A stretch of 64,000 nucleotides of DNA, from the NCBI GenBank assembly GCA_932294295.1, contig OW028583.1:581001-645000 (forward strand). The letters run 5' to 3'. The translations under genes were made by a program, and so were the position numbers. Under the pieces are notes generated by a model. It was given only the letters and a program-made list of their open reading frames with translations, had not been told where the DNA came from and searched no databases. Within the stretch, counting starts at the first letter, position 1. Each line of letters opens with the position of its first letter. Shown here in pieces: positions 42,093-53,880 of this stretch. The stretch is from Alitta virens. Taxonomy: Eukaryota; Annelida; Polychaeta; Phyllodocida; Nereididae.

Positions 42093-43777
42093 TTACCTAT
42101 CCAGCCACCCTTTAAATTATTTATTGAGGCAGGATATTAATACACAAGTTGTAAGCTACAAATTCCAGCTGGTATCTGGCAAAATGAACCATTTATTTCG
42201 ACAAAACCATTACTGTTCCTTAGCAACAGATGTATTCTGAAATATTCTCTTTAATAAGACATAATATATTATCAAACTACATACCAGATGGCGCCACAAC
42301 CAAGACAATAGCAATTATTTCAGGGTGATGCAATTATCTTGATGGAAAAAGTTGTTTCGATAAAATGGCTACCTGGCAGTGGTGACCGTATTTCTACCAT
42401 CGAACAGAATTCCTTACCATGGCAACCTGTTGCTGGCCGTTGCAATGCTTATTGACAGTTTGGGAGACACTGAAGGCAATTTTTTACCCTTTCTTGACAA
42501 AGTGTGATGCGGAAATAAGATAATTTGGGCAAATTTGTGAGATGTGAAAATTTTTTTGTACAGGTTATAGATCTATAGAAGTGCTTTGGATTTTAAACAC
42601 TCCTAAGTGTCTTAAATTGTTTGATATTTGCTCATATAAACACGAAAACTTCAGACCAGTGTCATTATTGAGTTGACATGTTTAAGTAAGACCCTGCCTT
42701 AAATTTAAGTACAAGACACTTAAGGAAGGTTTGTTTTAAGGCATTGTTTGTTGTTAAGGAGAAATAAAATGGAAAAATTGATATTATTTCATTTAAAATA
42801 AAATCACAACTCCATAATGTTTAGTATGCTAGTTATCAAATGGAACTAATTTTATAAAATAAGAATAAGCTTGTTATTAATTTGGTTTCAGATTAATAAT
42901 CTCTTCATTACGTTATAGTCGTCAAAGTATGGTTCAAAATATATGCTTAAATATCATGGAATAAAAAAGTAAATATAAAAATAGAAAAGAAAATATTCAA
43001 TTCATATCATAACTAAAATAATTAATTATTGCATTCATAGAATAACTACTTAATATATATAATATAATAAAATTTGTATTCATATAATATCTTATGTATA
43101 GATATATAAAATATCAAATCTGCATACATATTTCATCAGCTATATTCTGTCAGTATGCTTAAGAACTGATAAAATTCCATTACCTAGCCTAGTTTTGATT
43201 AAGTAATAGACCTCTAAGCATATCCAAAAATCCTTGGATACAGGGATACCTGATATATACCACTGAAAAATATGTGTCAACATATCCGACTTATAAATTA
43301 TTCAGCCGTTCTGTGTTTTTCGCCTAGTCCAGGGACTGTTAGCTAACAAAGGCAATATGCAACGGAATGTATTATCTCCTGGAAGAAAGCTTTTCTGGTG
43401 ATAAAATTGTTGCTTCCAAGTCTCTTCAGACCTGCCATTGCTCTGAAACATAACTTGCATGTGTTCCCAGAATGCAACAGGCAACCGCAGAATAATCCCA
43501 GCATGCAAGCTGCTGAGAGATGCTAAACTTATTTAAGGCGACTGCTCAAGCCGAATTCTGTCACAGATGCGGCTGCAAATATGAGTAACTCCATAAACAG
43601 TGCAACAGCAGTGTCTATTTTCAGTAACATGTCAAATTTGTGAGTATTGTATTTCATAAACTTAAAGGAAAAAAATGATGCATAGATAGACAGATGCAAG
43701 TACATGGACTAACAAACAGTTTACATTTAGTGGAAAGACATTAACAGCTGATACAAATTGACACAATTATGTGGTAT
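42093..43777. other. AT-rich, no gene recognised
   Basis: Unique. TTACCATGGCAACC near 42415 is RFX-like on the minus strand and ACCAGATGGCGCC near 42287 is CTCF-like; both isolated. The 68-codon minus frame at 43302-43508 has no known domain. Confidence 0.5.
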
Positions 43778-43880
43778 TGTATTGTACTGTTTATACTGTT
43801 TATACTGTATTGTACTGATTTGTACTGTAGTGTACTGTATTGTTAGGTATTATACTGTATTGTATTGTACTGTACATATT
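43778..43880. repeat. TGTATTGTACTG degenerate repeat
   Basis: TATTGTACTGTTTATACTG and similar decayed 10-12 bp units. Confidence 0.8.
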
Positions 43881-44125
43881 TGTGTACTGGTCTTAGCTTG
43901 ATATAAAAATTTGTAAATGGCAGACTTAATGATGAGATGATACGGTTTTATAGCATTCAATATTAAACATTGGAAAGTCATAGAAAATTTGAGCGATATT
44001 TCAAATAACTTTTAATGCAAGGTCTTCTAAAAATCATAATTCAAGGAGCAAAGATGTACATCTTGTCTGAATTAATTCATGTACATATGATGCTAATTGT
44101 CTAAATAATGACCATGAGGAGATTT

Positions 44126-44965
44126 CTGCAATAGTTCTAAATTGGTTCTACTGCAATGGTTCTAAATTGGTTCCACTGCAATGGTTCTAAATTGGTTCTA
44201 CTGCAATGGTTCTAAATTGGTTCTACTGCAATGGTTCTAAATTGGTTCTACTGCAATGGTTCTAAATTGGTTCTACTGCAATGGTTATAAATTGGTTCTA
44301 CTGCAATGGTTATAAATTGGTTCCACTGCAATGGTTCTAAATTGGTTCTACTGCAATGGTTCTAAATTGGTTCCACTGCAATGGTTCTAAATTGGTTCTA
44401 CTGCAATGGTTCTAAATTGGTTCTACTGCAATGGTTCTAAATTGGTTCTACTGCAATGGTTCTAAATTGGTTCTACTGCAATGGTTCTAAATTGGTTCTA
44501 CTGCAATGGTTATAAATTGGTTCCACTGCAATGGTTATAAATTGGTTCCACTGCAATGGTTATAAATTGGTTCTACTGCAATGGTTATAAATTGGTTCTA
44601 CTGCAATGGTTCTAAATTGGTTCTACTGCAATGGTTCTAAATTGGTTCTACTGCAATGGTTCTAAATTGGTTCTACTGCAAAGGTTCTAAATTGGTTCCA
44701 CTGCAATGGTTATAAATTGGTTCCACTGCAATGGTTATTAATTGGTTCTACTGCAATGGTTCTAAATTGGTTCCACTGCAATGGTTCTAAATTGGTTCTA
44801 CTGCAATGGTTATTAATTGGTTCTACTGCAATGGTTATAAATTGGTTCCACTGCAATGGTTATTAATTGGTTCTACTGCAATGGTTATAAATTGGTTCCA
44901 CTGCAATGGTTATAAATTGGTTCCACTGCAATGGTTCTAAGAAATTGGTTCTGCAATGGTTCGAT
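44126..44965. repeat. 25-bp minisatellite, about 33 units
   Basis: Unit CTGCAATGGTTCTAAATTGG plus TTCTA. Variation is limited to a few positions (TTCTA/TTCCA and TTCTAAA/TTATAAA/TTATTAA). Unit length is constant until the right edge, where GAAATTGGTTCTGC breaks the period. Confidence 0.97.
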
Positions 44966-45448
44966 GATGGTTCTGCAGTGATTCTACAATAGTTCTCAAA
45001 ATAGTTTTGCAACAGGGTTTGAGACAATATTATTTGTTATGCATCGGTTCTCTGCAATTGTTTTCCTGGTTCTGCACTGGATCACCTGATACCTTCCTGA
45101 TCTAATGAACCTCGAAGGGAGGGGGTGAGGGTATGGTCAGTGTTGTCCAGGGGCTTGAGACTGCCCAGTGGTCAGACAGGTCCCTCATTTGCATAATTGT
45201 TCCTAGGGTATGTGAGTTTGGATGGTAACTCGTTTACCAACATCCACAGAGCAGAACGGGAGAACTGGTCCACTTCATTTATGCAAAACACACTTAATTA
45301 CTGTCCCATTAGGCAAGTGGAGTGCCGTGTAGCCAGCCCTCCAGTAGACATGATTGTCTGATTATTGAATATGCCTCCAGCTGTCATGGTGTACCACAAG
45401 GATCTATAGAATCAGTGTAAATCATGGCTGCACGCGTTTAGTGCATGG
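44966..45448. other. No gene recognised
   Basis: Decayed edge of the 25-bp array up to about 45080 (GGTTCTGC and similar), then unique sequence. Confidence 0.55.
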
Positions 45449-45622
45449 TTGGGTGGATTAGGGCTTTACATCCTGTATTTCTGCACCTGATGGGCTAATA
45501 AGGACAGGCAGGGACCATGGCAAGGAGATGATGGATGAAACAGCCATCCAACTTAGGCTCGTCCGGGAATGGAACTCGAAACCCAGTGATCAGAAGCCCA
45601 GTGCGCTACCACTGAGCTAGGT
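45449..45622 (-). mobile_element. SINE-A copy 15, 5'-truncated and diverged
   Basis: Reverse-oriented copy. The head ends inside the A box (ACTGAGCTAG) without the G-rich 5' end. The B box region carries changes (GGGAATGGAACTCGAAACC). No target-site duplication recognised. Confidence 0.85.
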
Positions 45623-46679
45623 AGAACTAAAACTGCCAATAACACAATACAGAAATGATAATTTCCACTGAGCTCTAAACCAGCAAATGAGAAATAGCTG
45701 AAACCTCAACTAAACCCATGCTGTGTTTCACGAAAGTTTAAAATCTCATATGGATAATAAAACTGACATAAAACAACTTTTAAGAAGACCAAAATAGAAA
45801 ATGAACAAGGCTTTGATACTAAATATGTACTAGGTTAAAACTGGCATCGGACTTTCTATTGTCATTACAATTTAATTGATTTTAGTTTACAAGTTCGGAA
45901 AGTTATATATAATTATAGAATGTTAATAAAAATTTTATTGATATTTAATGTTTTATTATATCGTGGTTAATAAACCTGAAGTTAAGGCCATAAAGTTATC
46001 AATTTATTGGTCAATTTCTATATATATTTGTGGGATCACAAGAGTCACAACAACTCAATTTCTGTGCATGTCTGATACATGTCATTATATTGACAAAAAC
46101 TTGCCAAAACACCTGTTATAGCATGTAGTTGCATGTCAGTCTGTGATGTGGCAGTTATATGTCTCTGTTCACACAACAACAGCAACACATTCTGTTCTCA
46201 CACGAAATCTCGTTGTCTCTAATCAAATCTCGGATCCTGCGTGATTTGACGTGACACAGCAGCTCTCTGATGCCTTGGTGCTATTTTGAGCTTCAAAAGT
46301 TTTCACCCACACTCGCCACACCCACCATAAAACAAAAGCTCTTGCTAAAGTATTGTAGGAAAAATAATGACAGAAAAAATGTATAAATAGAACTACAAAG
46401 GGGGTGCTATTTAAATGAGAAAATCACGTGACACCTCACCATAATAATCGAGATATTGACTAAAGTGGGATCTTGTTGTTATTTTATCATAAAAAGTTTT
46501 TAAATTTGCTACTTATAAAAGCATCTCTTTGTACCTTTCCATTGATAATTTTTTGCCATCTTCTCATCATTATGCCAATTTACCATGGTCAAAACGAAGT
46601 AGAAGAAATTACAATGGAGAATATAGCAAACTTCAAGTTATTTCCTTCCCAGATGTGTTTTCATCTCCCAGAAAGGTGG
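45623..46679. other. AT-rich, no gene recognised
   Basis: Unique sequence; two overlapping frames at 46473-46777 show no domain. Confidence 0.55.
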
Positions 46680-46755
46680 GGAGCATTTTATCATATCAGA
46701 TCATAGCATATCATATCATACAGTGTGTCATATATCATATCATATCATATTGTAC
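46680..46755. repeat. ATCATATCAT repeat
   Basis: TATCATATCAG and CATATCATATCAT units. Confidence 0.8.
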
Positions 46756-46815
46756 AAAAGGAGTTTCATTTCTATGATTAATAAAGTATATCTTATCTTA
46801 TCTTATCTTATCTTA
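46740..46815 (+). mobile_element. Possible LINE 3' end with (ATCTT)n tail
   Basis: TTTCATTTCTATGATTAATAAAGTATATC followed by five TTATC units looks like a non-LTR 3' tail: an AATAAA-like signal and then short repeats. Too short to classify. Confidence 0.35.
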
Positions 46816-46855
46816 TAGCTATGCTGTTGCTTTATACCCTGTCCAATGATGGTTA

Positions 46856-47218
46856 TTCTTATCCTACCCTATCCATTCCTATCAAATCCTATCCTATCCT
46901 ATCCTCTCTTATTCTCTCTTATCCTATCCTCTCCAATCCTCATTTATCCTATCCTCTCCTATCCTCTCCTATCATATCCTATTCTCTCTTATTCTCTCTT
47001 ATCCTATCCTCTCCAATCCTCATTTATCCTATCCTCTCCTATCCTCTCCTATCATATCCTATTCTCTCTTATTCTCTCTTATCCTATCCTCTCCTATCCT
47101 CTCCTATCCTATCCTATCCAATCCTCATTTCTCCTATCCTATCCTATCCAATCCTAATTTATCCTATCCTCTCCTATCCTATCCTCTCCTATCCTCTCCT
47201 ATCCTATCCTATCCTATC
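46856..47218. repeat. (TATCC)n/(TCTCC)n pentamer array
   Basis: Pyrimidine-rich pentamers with longer duplicated blocks: the order TTATTCTCTCTTATCC ... CTCCAATCCTCATTTATCC repeats at about 46905 and 46985. The complement matches the purine pentamer array at 58334-58650. Confidence 0.95.
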
Positions 47219-47544
47219 AGTGCTCCAGGTTTCCATTGAACTTGGCCAGTTCAAGTTCAGTCAATACGAAACACTTGTGTCAATAAGAGTGTTGGCACTA
47301 GGGACTTGCATGAAAACGACATAAAACACCATATCTGTTGATTAGAACTATCCGGGGCACTTAGATCATGGCAAAACATCAAAAGAGTATTGTCAATGGA
47401 AAAAGGTATGGAGAAACAACCTTACCTTGCAGTACACCATAGTAATCCGCAGAAGGTAACTGGAAGCCCAGCGATCAGGCAGGCAGTCATCAAGCATGGC
47501 CATGATGGGTCAATAATGCTACATAATTTATGGCAGCCACTGAA

Positions 47545-47612
47545 AAGGGAGGGGGGGAGGGGGGAGGGGGAGGGGGAGGGGGGGGGGGGAGGGAGGGAGG
47601 GGGGGGGGGAGT
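47545..47612. repeat. G-rich tract
   Basis: Runs of three to nine G with single A interruptions. It meets the simple rule for several overlapping G-quadruplexes. Confidence 0.9.
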
Positions 47613-48658
47613 GTAGCATAAAAGGTCAAATTTACTACTAGCCGTTGTCTGTTCATTAGGTAATTAATAATGAATTACTTTTCTTATCTCCTGTGTTAAT
47701 ATGTAATGGGTTTGCATAATATTGTCTTAAAAAGTTTGGTTTTGAAGTCAGAATTGCTTGTTTCTTACACAAGTACAAGGTGAAGTCTGTCGTGAAAGTG
47801 ATCAATTTGTTGAATTTCTTTCGCACGAAAGCGAAGTAATTGTTAGACAAACGTTGCCTCAAGGATATTCGCTAATCATGACATTAAGGCCGCTTCACAA
47901 TTGAAGCGGATATATTTTGCACCAACTGGAACTTTATAAAGAAGAATAAAATAACCAATAATACAGAAACTCTGGTAATAGTTGTAGTTTTAGAACAGAA
48001 TATGCTGTGGATTTTTTTATATGAACACTTGTCGTAATAGCCAGTTTTCACTGTGTTTTTAAGATGTAGATTATTATGTTAGTGTTACAGAATTCCAGCC
48101 AGTTTGGGTGTTGTTCAGTACATTTGAAAATAAACTTAAATTGGACACTAAAGTTCAGGAAAATTTGAAAAAATAGCAATTGTAGCATATCTATTGTAGT
48201 TATTTTCCTTTTTTTTTTTTTTACAAAAAGAAGTAAAGAATCTGAGGCTAAAGTTCACTATGTCTACAAAATATATATGGGAGTGAATATACAGCTGATT
48301 GAAAGTCAACTGAAAAGGTCTATACCATTGCTCTGAAGCCAATCAATAGCACTTTCAGATCTTCAGCCTTATCTGTGCAGTAAAAAAAAAATTCAGAATA
48401 AAAAAAATGTATGAAAGGGGCTGATTATCTGAACGGATGGAACCAGAATCGATCCTCTTATGATAAATCGATAATTCCTATCGATTGGAAGTGATTAGAA
48501 TTACATCAGGGATTGGTTTTAATTTAGTCCTACCAAATTAATTGCAATTTAAGATTAGGTTCTGATTGACCAGTTAATTTGGCCAAGTTTGGTCAATACT
48601 AGCTAAATCTGCTCAGCAGGGAGAAATATGTTACTTATAATGAGAATATTGTCTGATT
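47613..48658. other. AT-rich, no gene recognised
   Basis: Unique sequence; a T-run at about 48210-48222. Confidence 0.6.
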
Positions 48659-48732
48659 ATATGTTACAATTAAGCCCTTAAGAACTTAAGTTTTTATCAT
48701 ATGTTACAATTAAGCCCTTAAGAACTTAAGTT
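48659..48732. repeat. 40-bp tandem duplication
   Basis: ATGTTACAATTAAGCCC and TTAAGAACTTAAGTT occur twice, 40 bp apart. TTAAGAACTTAA is itself a palindrome. Confidence 0.93.
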
Positions 48733-48889
48733 ACCACATGCCAAGGTCAAGGTTTAACCCTCATTAGTGTCATTATATTCATAACATACCTTTCGTATAT
48801 GTCATCATTGATGAAGAGCACTGTTTATATTTTTGTTTGGTTTATTTGAAATAATATCAAAAATATTTTATGAATCTTTAACCCCTGTA

Positions 48890-49012
48890 GGTGGCCCCTC
48901 GATAGCGAAGGGATACCTTCTTAGTGGGGTCTCCTCACATTATGTACAAAATGTTTTGAAAAATTAAATTTATAATATATGTTTTTTGAATGTGAAATAA
49001 AATGAATGAATC
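48890..49012 (+). mobile_element. Possible LINE 3' tail
   Basis: GTACAAAATGTTTTG ... GTGAAATAAAATGAATGAATC resembles a retrotransposon 3' untranslated end; SINE-B follows directly. Weak. Confidence 0.3.
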
Positions 49013-49014
49013 TG

Positions 49015-49235
49015 AATCAGTGGTGTAGTGGTTAAGGAATAGCTAGCTTTGCTGAGGGACCTGGGTTCAAATCCCAAACTGAGTACTCTTCATGAGCTAC
49101 ATCTCAGCTGCTGCTGCTGGATGTCATTCGCATGAGACGTTACAATTGGAGGTGCTTTGTACTGGGGTGCCTATGCTGAGGCAAGTAAAAAGACCCCACC
49201 CATGGGGTAAATGTGAAACATGGTGTGGACTCCTA
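49015..49235 (+). mobile_element. SINE-B with tRNA-like head, founder of the composite satellite
   Basis: Head at 49015-49078: A-box-like TAGTGGTTAAGG and B-box GGTTCAAATCC. The body follows (GAGTACTCTTCATGAGC..., ...GGCAAGTAAAAAGACCCC...), and at GACTCCTAGCAAATGTGGTC it passes into the 17-bp motif and the tandem array. The SINE-B 3' end is absent. Confidence 0.87.
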
Positions 49236-51515
49236 GCAAATGTGGTCTAAATGGTGAGGTGGTCTTAATGGTGAGGTAGTAAAAGACCCCACCCATGGGG
49301 TAAATGTATAACATGGTGTGGACACCCAGCAAATGTGGTCTAAATGGTGAGGTAGTAAAAGACCCCACTCATGGGGGTAAATGTGAAACATGGTGTGGAC
49401 TCCTAGCAAATGTGGTCTAAATGGTGAGGTGGTCTTAATGGTGAGGTAGTAAAAGACCCCACCCATGGGGTATTTGTATAACATGGTGTGGACACCTAGC
49501 AAATGTGGTCTAAATGGTGAGGTAGTAAAAGACCCCACTCATGGGGGTAAATGTGAAACATGGTGTGGACTTCTAGCAAATGTGGTCTAAATGGTGAGGT
49601 GGTCTTAATGGTGAGGTAGTAAAAGACCCCACCCATGGGGTATTTGTATAACATGGTGTGGACACCTAGCAAATGTGGTCTAAATGGTGAGGTAGTAAAA
49701 GACCCCACTCATGGGGGTAAATGTGAAACATGGTGTGGACTTCTAGCAAATGTGGTCTAAATGGTGAGGTGGTCTTAATGGTGAGGTAGTAAAAGACCCC
49801 ACCCATGGGGTATTTGTATAACATGGTGTGGACACCTAGCAAATGTGGTCTAAATGGTGAGGTGGTCTTAATGGTGAGGTAGTAAAAGACCCCACCCATG
49901 GGGTATTTGTATAACATGGTGTGGACACCTAGCAAATGTGGTCTAAATGGTGAGGTAGTAAAAGACCCCACTCATGGGGGTAAATGTGAAACATGGTGTG
50001 GACTCCTAGCAAATGTGGTCTAAATGGTGAGGTGGTCTTAATGGTGAGGTAGTAAAAGACCCCACTCATGGGGGTAAATGTGAAACATGGTGTGGACTCC
50101 TAGCAAATGTGGTCTAAATGGTGAGGTGGTCTTAATGGTGAGGTAGTAAAAGACCCCACTCATGGGGGTAAATGTGAAACATGGTGTGGACTCCTAGCAA
50201 ATGTGGTCTAAATGGTGAGGTGGTCTTAATGGTGAGGTAGTAAAAGACCCCACTCATGGGGGTAAATGTGAAACATGGTGTGGACTCCTAGCAAATGTGG
50301 TCTAAATGGTGAGGTGGTCTTAATGGTGAGGTAGTAAAAGACCCCACCCATGGGGTATTTGTATAACATGGTGTGGACACCTAGCAAATGTGGTCTAAAT
50401 GGTGAGGTGGTCTTAATGGTGAGGTAGTAAAAGACCCCACCCATGGGGTATTTGTATAACATGGTGTGGACACCTAGCAAATGTGGTCTAAATGGTGAGG
50501 TAGTAAAAGACCCCACTCATGGGGGTAAATGTGAAACATGGTGTGGACTCCTAGCTAATGTGGTCTAAATGGTGAGGTGGTCTTAATGGTGAGGTAGTAA
50601 AAGACCCCACCTATGGGGTAAATGTATAACATGGTGTGGACACCTAGCAAATGTGGTCTAAATGGTGAGGTAGTAAAAGACCCCACTCATGGGGGTAAAT
50701 GTGAAACATGGTGTGGACTCCTAGCAAATGTGGTCTAAATGGTGAGGTGGTCTTAATGGTGAGGTAGTAAAAGACCCCACTCATGGGGGTAAATGTGAAA
50801 CATGGTGTGGACTCCTAGCAAATGTGGTCTAAATGGTGAGGTGGTCTTAATGGTGAGGTAGTAAAAGACCCCACTCATGGGGGTAAATGTGAAACATGGT
50901 GTGGACTCCTAGCAAATGTGGTCTAAATGGTGAGGTGGTCTTAATGGTGAGGTAGTAAAAGACCCCACTCATGGGGGTAAATGTGAAACATGGTGTGGAC
51001 TCCTAGCAAATGTGGTCTAAATGGTGAGGTGGTCTTAATGGTGAGGTAGTAAAAGACCCCACTCATGGGGGTAAATGTGAAACATGGTGTGGACTCCTAG
51101 CAAATGTGGTCTAAATGGTGAGGTGGTCTTAATGGTGAGGTAGTAAAAGACCCCACTCATGGGGGTAAATGTGAAACATGGTGTGGACTCCTAGCAAATG
51201 TGGTCTAAATGGTGAGGTGGTCTTAATGGTGAGGTAGTAAAAGACCCCACTCATGGGGGTAAATGTGAAACATGGTGTGGACTCCTAGCAAATGTGGTCT
51301 AAATGGTGAGGTGGTCTTAATGGTGAGGTAGTAAAAGACCCCACTCATGGGGGTAAATGTGAAACATGGTGTGGACTCCTAGCAAATGTGGTCTAAATGG
51401 TGAGGTGGTCTTAATGGTGAGGTAGTAAAAGACCCCACTCATGGGGGTAAATGTGAAACATGGTGTGGACTCCTAGCAAATGTGGTCTAAATGGTGAGGT
51501 GGTCTTAATTGTGAG
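49190..51515. repeat. 94/77-bp composite satellite (SINE-B core plus 17-bp motif)
   Basis: About 26 units. Each holds a SINE-B segment (TAAAAGACCCCACTCATGGG through GTGTGGACTCCTAGC) and one or two copies of the GGTGAGGTGGTCTTAAT-like motif; loss of one 17-bp step gives the 77-bp form. Two sequence types occur: type a (CTCATGGGGGTAAATGTGAAAC) and type b (CCCATGGGGTATTTGTATAAC). They mix in the left part; from about 50650 on, only near-identical type-a 94-bp units are seen. Minus-strand open frames here simply cycle with the array. Confidence 0.97.
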
Positions 51516-52878
51516 GCCGTTTTAATATTGATTAATCATAATGCAGATTTCCATAATATACCATTGCCAAACAGTTGTATACAAAAATTAAAATTTATGG
51601 ATAATTAAAAAAATTTAGTTTGGTGCACATGAAAAATAATAAAGCTTAAAACATTTGACATAGGACACTCATATAATACAATGGAATAGCTCAAGGTTAT
51701 TGCATCAATATTTCACAAATCCAGCCTTGTAAAATTTAACACAAACATCAATACAATAAATGTTAAACATTGCAATAGATATTTATGAATATTAATGAAG
51801 GATCAATATACCATTGGTTCTTTTATTGTACCGTCATAAAATTAAAATGATTTGAGATAATTTGCAGTGGATAAATCAATAGGCATGATACCTAGCTATA
51901 TACAGATAGATCATGTTCTCTCATATCAAATGCATGATGCCACAATGACTGACCTTTTCGGCTAGTGCACAAATCGGCACATTGACAAATCGGCACAAAA
52001 AGAAACGGCCCCTGACAGTACCATACAATCAGTGTAGGGCAGGCAGGGGGGGGGGGGGGGGGTGGATGTTAAACAACTAGCCTGTGGGATAAACCAGTAC
52101 ACTTTTAAGATGAATGCATGTCAGGCACTGGTGACAATTATTCCAGTGCAAATCAATAGAAAACACAGCCCTGTCTCCGGCCGAAGTTCCCATTGATTGT
52201 GACAGTGCCCGGATGTATATTTTAACCTTTTCATTTTATAGTTATTTTAGTTTCTGGCTAATACCTCGATCATTAAAAATAAGGATTTATTTTAATAAGC
52301 TTTCAGCGCAAATTTGGTACATGCATTATTCAGTTGCATTCTATTAAGGTATTTCATGAGTTATATTATCCATAATTGATATTTTGCACATGAAATTGAT
52401 ACAGAAATTAATAAAATTGAGTACTATAAAGCACACAAATTGATATATTTCTGAAACATACTATATGTGGTGTTGATAATAGTTTAATTTAGCAAAAATA
52501 TTTCTAGACGTGTATTATATAATATCTCATATTGTCAATAATAATTTTATTTTCTACTTCAATAATTTGCTATATATTTTGTGGTACGTCTGTACTATTT
52601 CTCAACATCTTATTAATAATTCATTTTTGGCACTTTCATAAAATATTCCTAAAACCAGCTCATGTCTGAAAGTATCTCATTTATAATGCAATGTATCCGT
52701 ACGCAAACTACCAAATGCGTAAGTTTTGTATCTATTCAATACTTGAATTTTTGATAATGTTTTCAACTGTTGCTAAGTAAAATGAACAAGCGAAGCTCTT
52801 TTTAAAAAGAGACCTGTACCATTCTTGTGTGTTAGCATATTATATTGGTCAATAATAGATAATGTAAAAAAAGTTTTG
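51516..52878. other. AT-rich, no gene recognised
   Basis: Unique sequence with a G-run at 52046-52062. No usable frames. Confidence 0.6.
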
Positions 52879-53022
52879 TACGTGGTCAAATGTGCCATGT
52901 GCGTTTTCCATGAGAAGGATAAACGCATGGAAAACGCATGGTTTTTAGCTAATTATAATGAGGCAAAAATCATGCGTTTACTCCCAACGCATGGAAAATG
53001 CATGTGGCACATTTGGTCACGT
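52879..53022. mobile_element. Element D, full length
   Basis: TACGTGGTCAAATGTGCC at left and GGCACATTTGGTCACGTA at right, 144 bp, loop TAGCTAATTATAATGAGGC. Internal duplicates of AACGCATGGAAAACGC give a second level of inverted symmetry. Confidence 0.88.
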
Positions 53023-53056
53023 AGGATAAGGAAAAATTCTACTCTCCATATGATAT

Positions 53057-53380
53057 AATAGTCTTTTCACTGAGCAGCCCTGAATTCAGCAAGACATAAG
53101 TCTTTCCTCTCCTCTTATTACTCATTTTGCTTTTCAGACACAGTAGGTCATAACCAACTGATTCCATAAACATAATATTTTTCAGTGAAATAACCAAAAT
53201 CAATTGAACGATAAGATGTCAAATATGCAATAAAATTCACTAAAAATATTGCTGCTAGGATGCACTTTACTTCAGCCAATCACAGCCAAGGGCGGGAACT
53301 TTTTCAGCCAATAGAATTGCAGTATTCTGTAGTAGCCACCTGGTGGAAATATAGCGAACCTTCCGCGAAAATCCACTATT
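53057..53380 (+). mobile_element. Element C, full length
   Basis: AATAGTCTTTTCACTGAGC to GCGAAAATCCACTATT, 324 bp. AGCCACCTGGTGG at 53334-53346. It lies about 35 bp from a palindromic element D copy. Confidence 0.85.
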
Positions 53381-53645
53381 GACCTATGTGCTGCATCAAC
53401 TGGAAGAACCATGTTTTTTTAGAGTAAAACTCCATAGTTACCAGTTCAATTGTGCCGAACACATTACTTTATGCATTTTGAATGCAGTAACCTAGCGCTT
53501 TTTGCCAAAATTAGCTGTCATACAGCTCACTTCCCCAAACAGAGCTAAGACAGCCTTATATGGGCATTCCTAATATGGGCATGCACAAGAAGTGATGACA
53601 AAACTTCACTAGGCATATCTTCAGAATTTTAAATCTGATTTTTAG

Positions 53646-53714
53646 TAGTACTCATAGTCAGCCCACATGACCAGCGGCCAGAGGCAGATGTAATGATGAG
53701 ATGCCAATGCTGTC
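53646..53714 (-). mobile_element. SINE-B 3' fragment
   Basis: Diverged CATAGTCAGCCCACATGACCAGC and GGCAGATGTAATGATGAGATG. Confidence 0.65.
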
Positions 53715-53715
53715 A

Positions 53716-53880
53716 TTCAATTCAATTCAATTCAATTTATTTACCTTTACGATTCAGTTAATATTACAACAAAATAGATCCAACAAAATAGATTCATTTT
53801 CAGTAGGTGTGGCGAGCGACACCTTGCGGCATATTTGCTCTTACAAATAAAGCTATATCATGAATAGATATTGGACCAAT
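53716..53880 (-). mobile_element. Probable LINE 3' end with (TTGAA)n tail
   Basis: The minus strand reads GTAAATAAATTGAATTGAAT at its end, a pentamer tail after an AATAAA-like signal. Such tails close many CR1/L2-like elements. Only the last 150 bp or so is present; no coding remnant seen. Confidence 0.45.

Noticed and set aside
44126..44965. CRISPR array
   Set aside because: The 25-bp units are contiguous with no unique spacers, no cas genes are present, and the context is an animal genome.
46856..47218. Telomere-like or interstitial telomeric repeat
   Set aside because: The TATCC and TCTCC pentamers do not match TTAGGG or other usual animal telomere units.
49171..50516. Several 65-101 codon minus-strand frames with recurring peptide units
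   Set aside because: The peptide cycles with the 94/77-bp satellite, and frame changes follow unit-length changes. The DNA repeat explains them.
52825..53058. 77-codon plus-strand frame, and a similar one at 6015-6407
   Set aside because: Both run through palindromic element D; the shared peptide around CVFHEKDKR reflects the repeat, not a gene.
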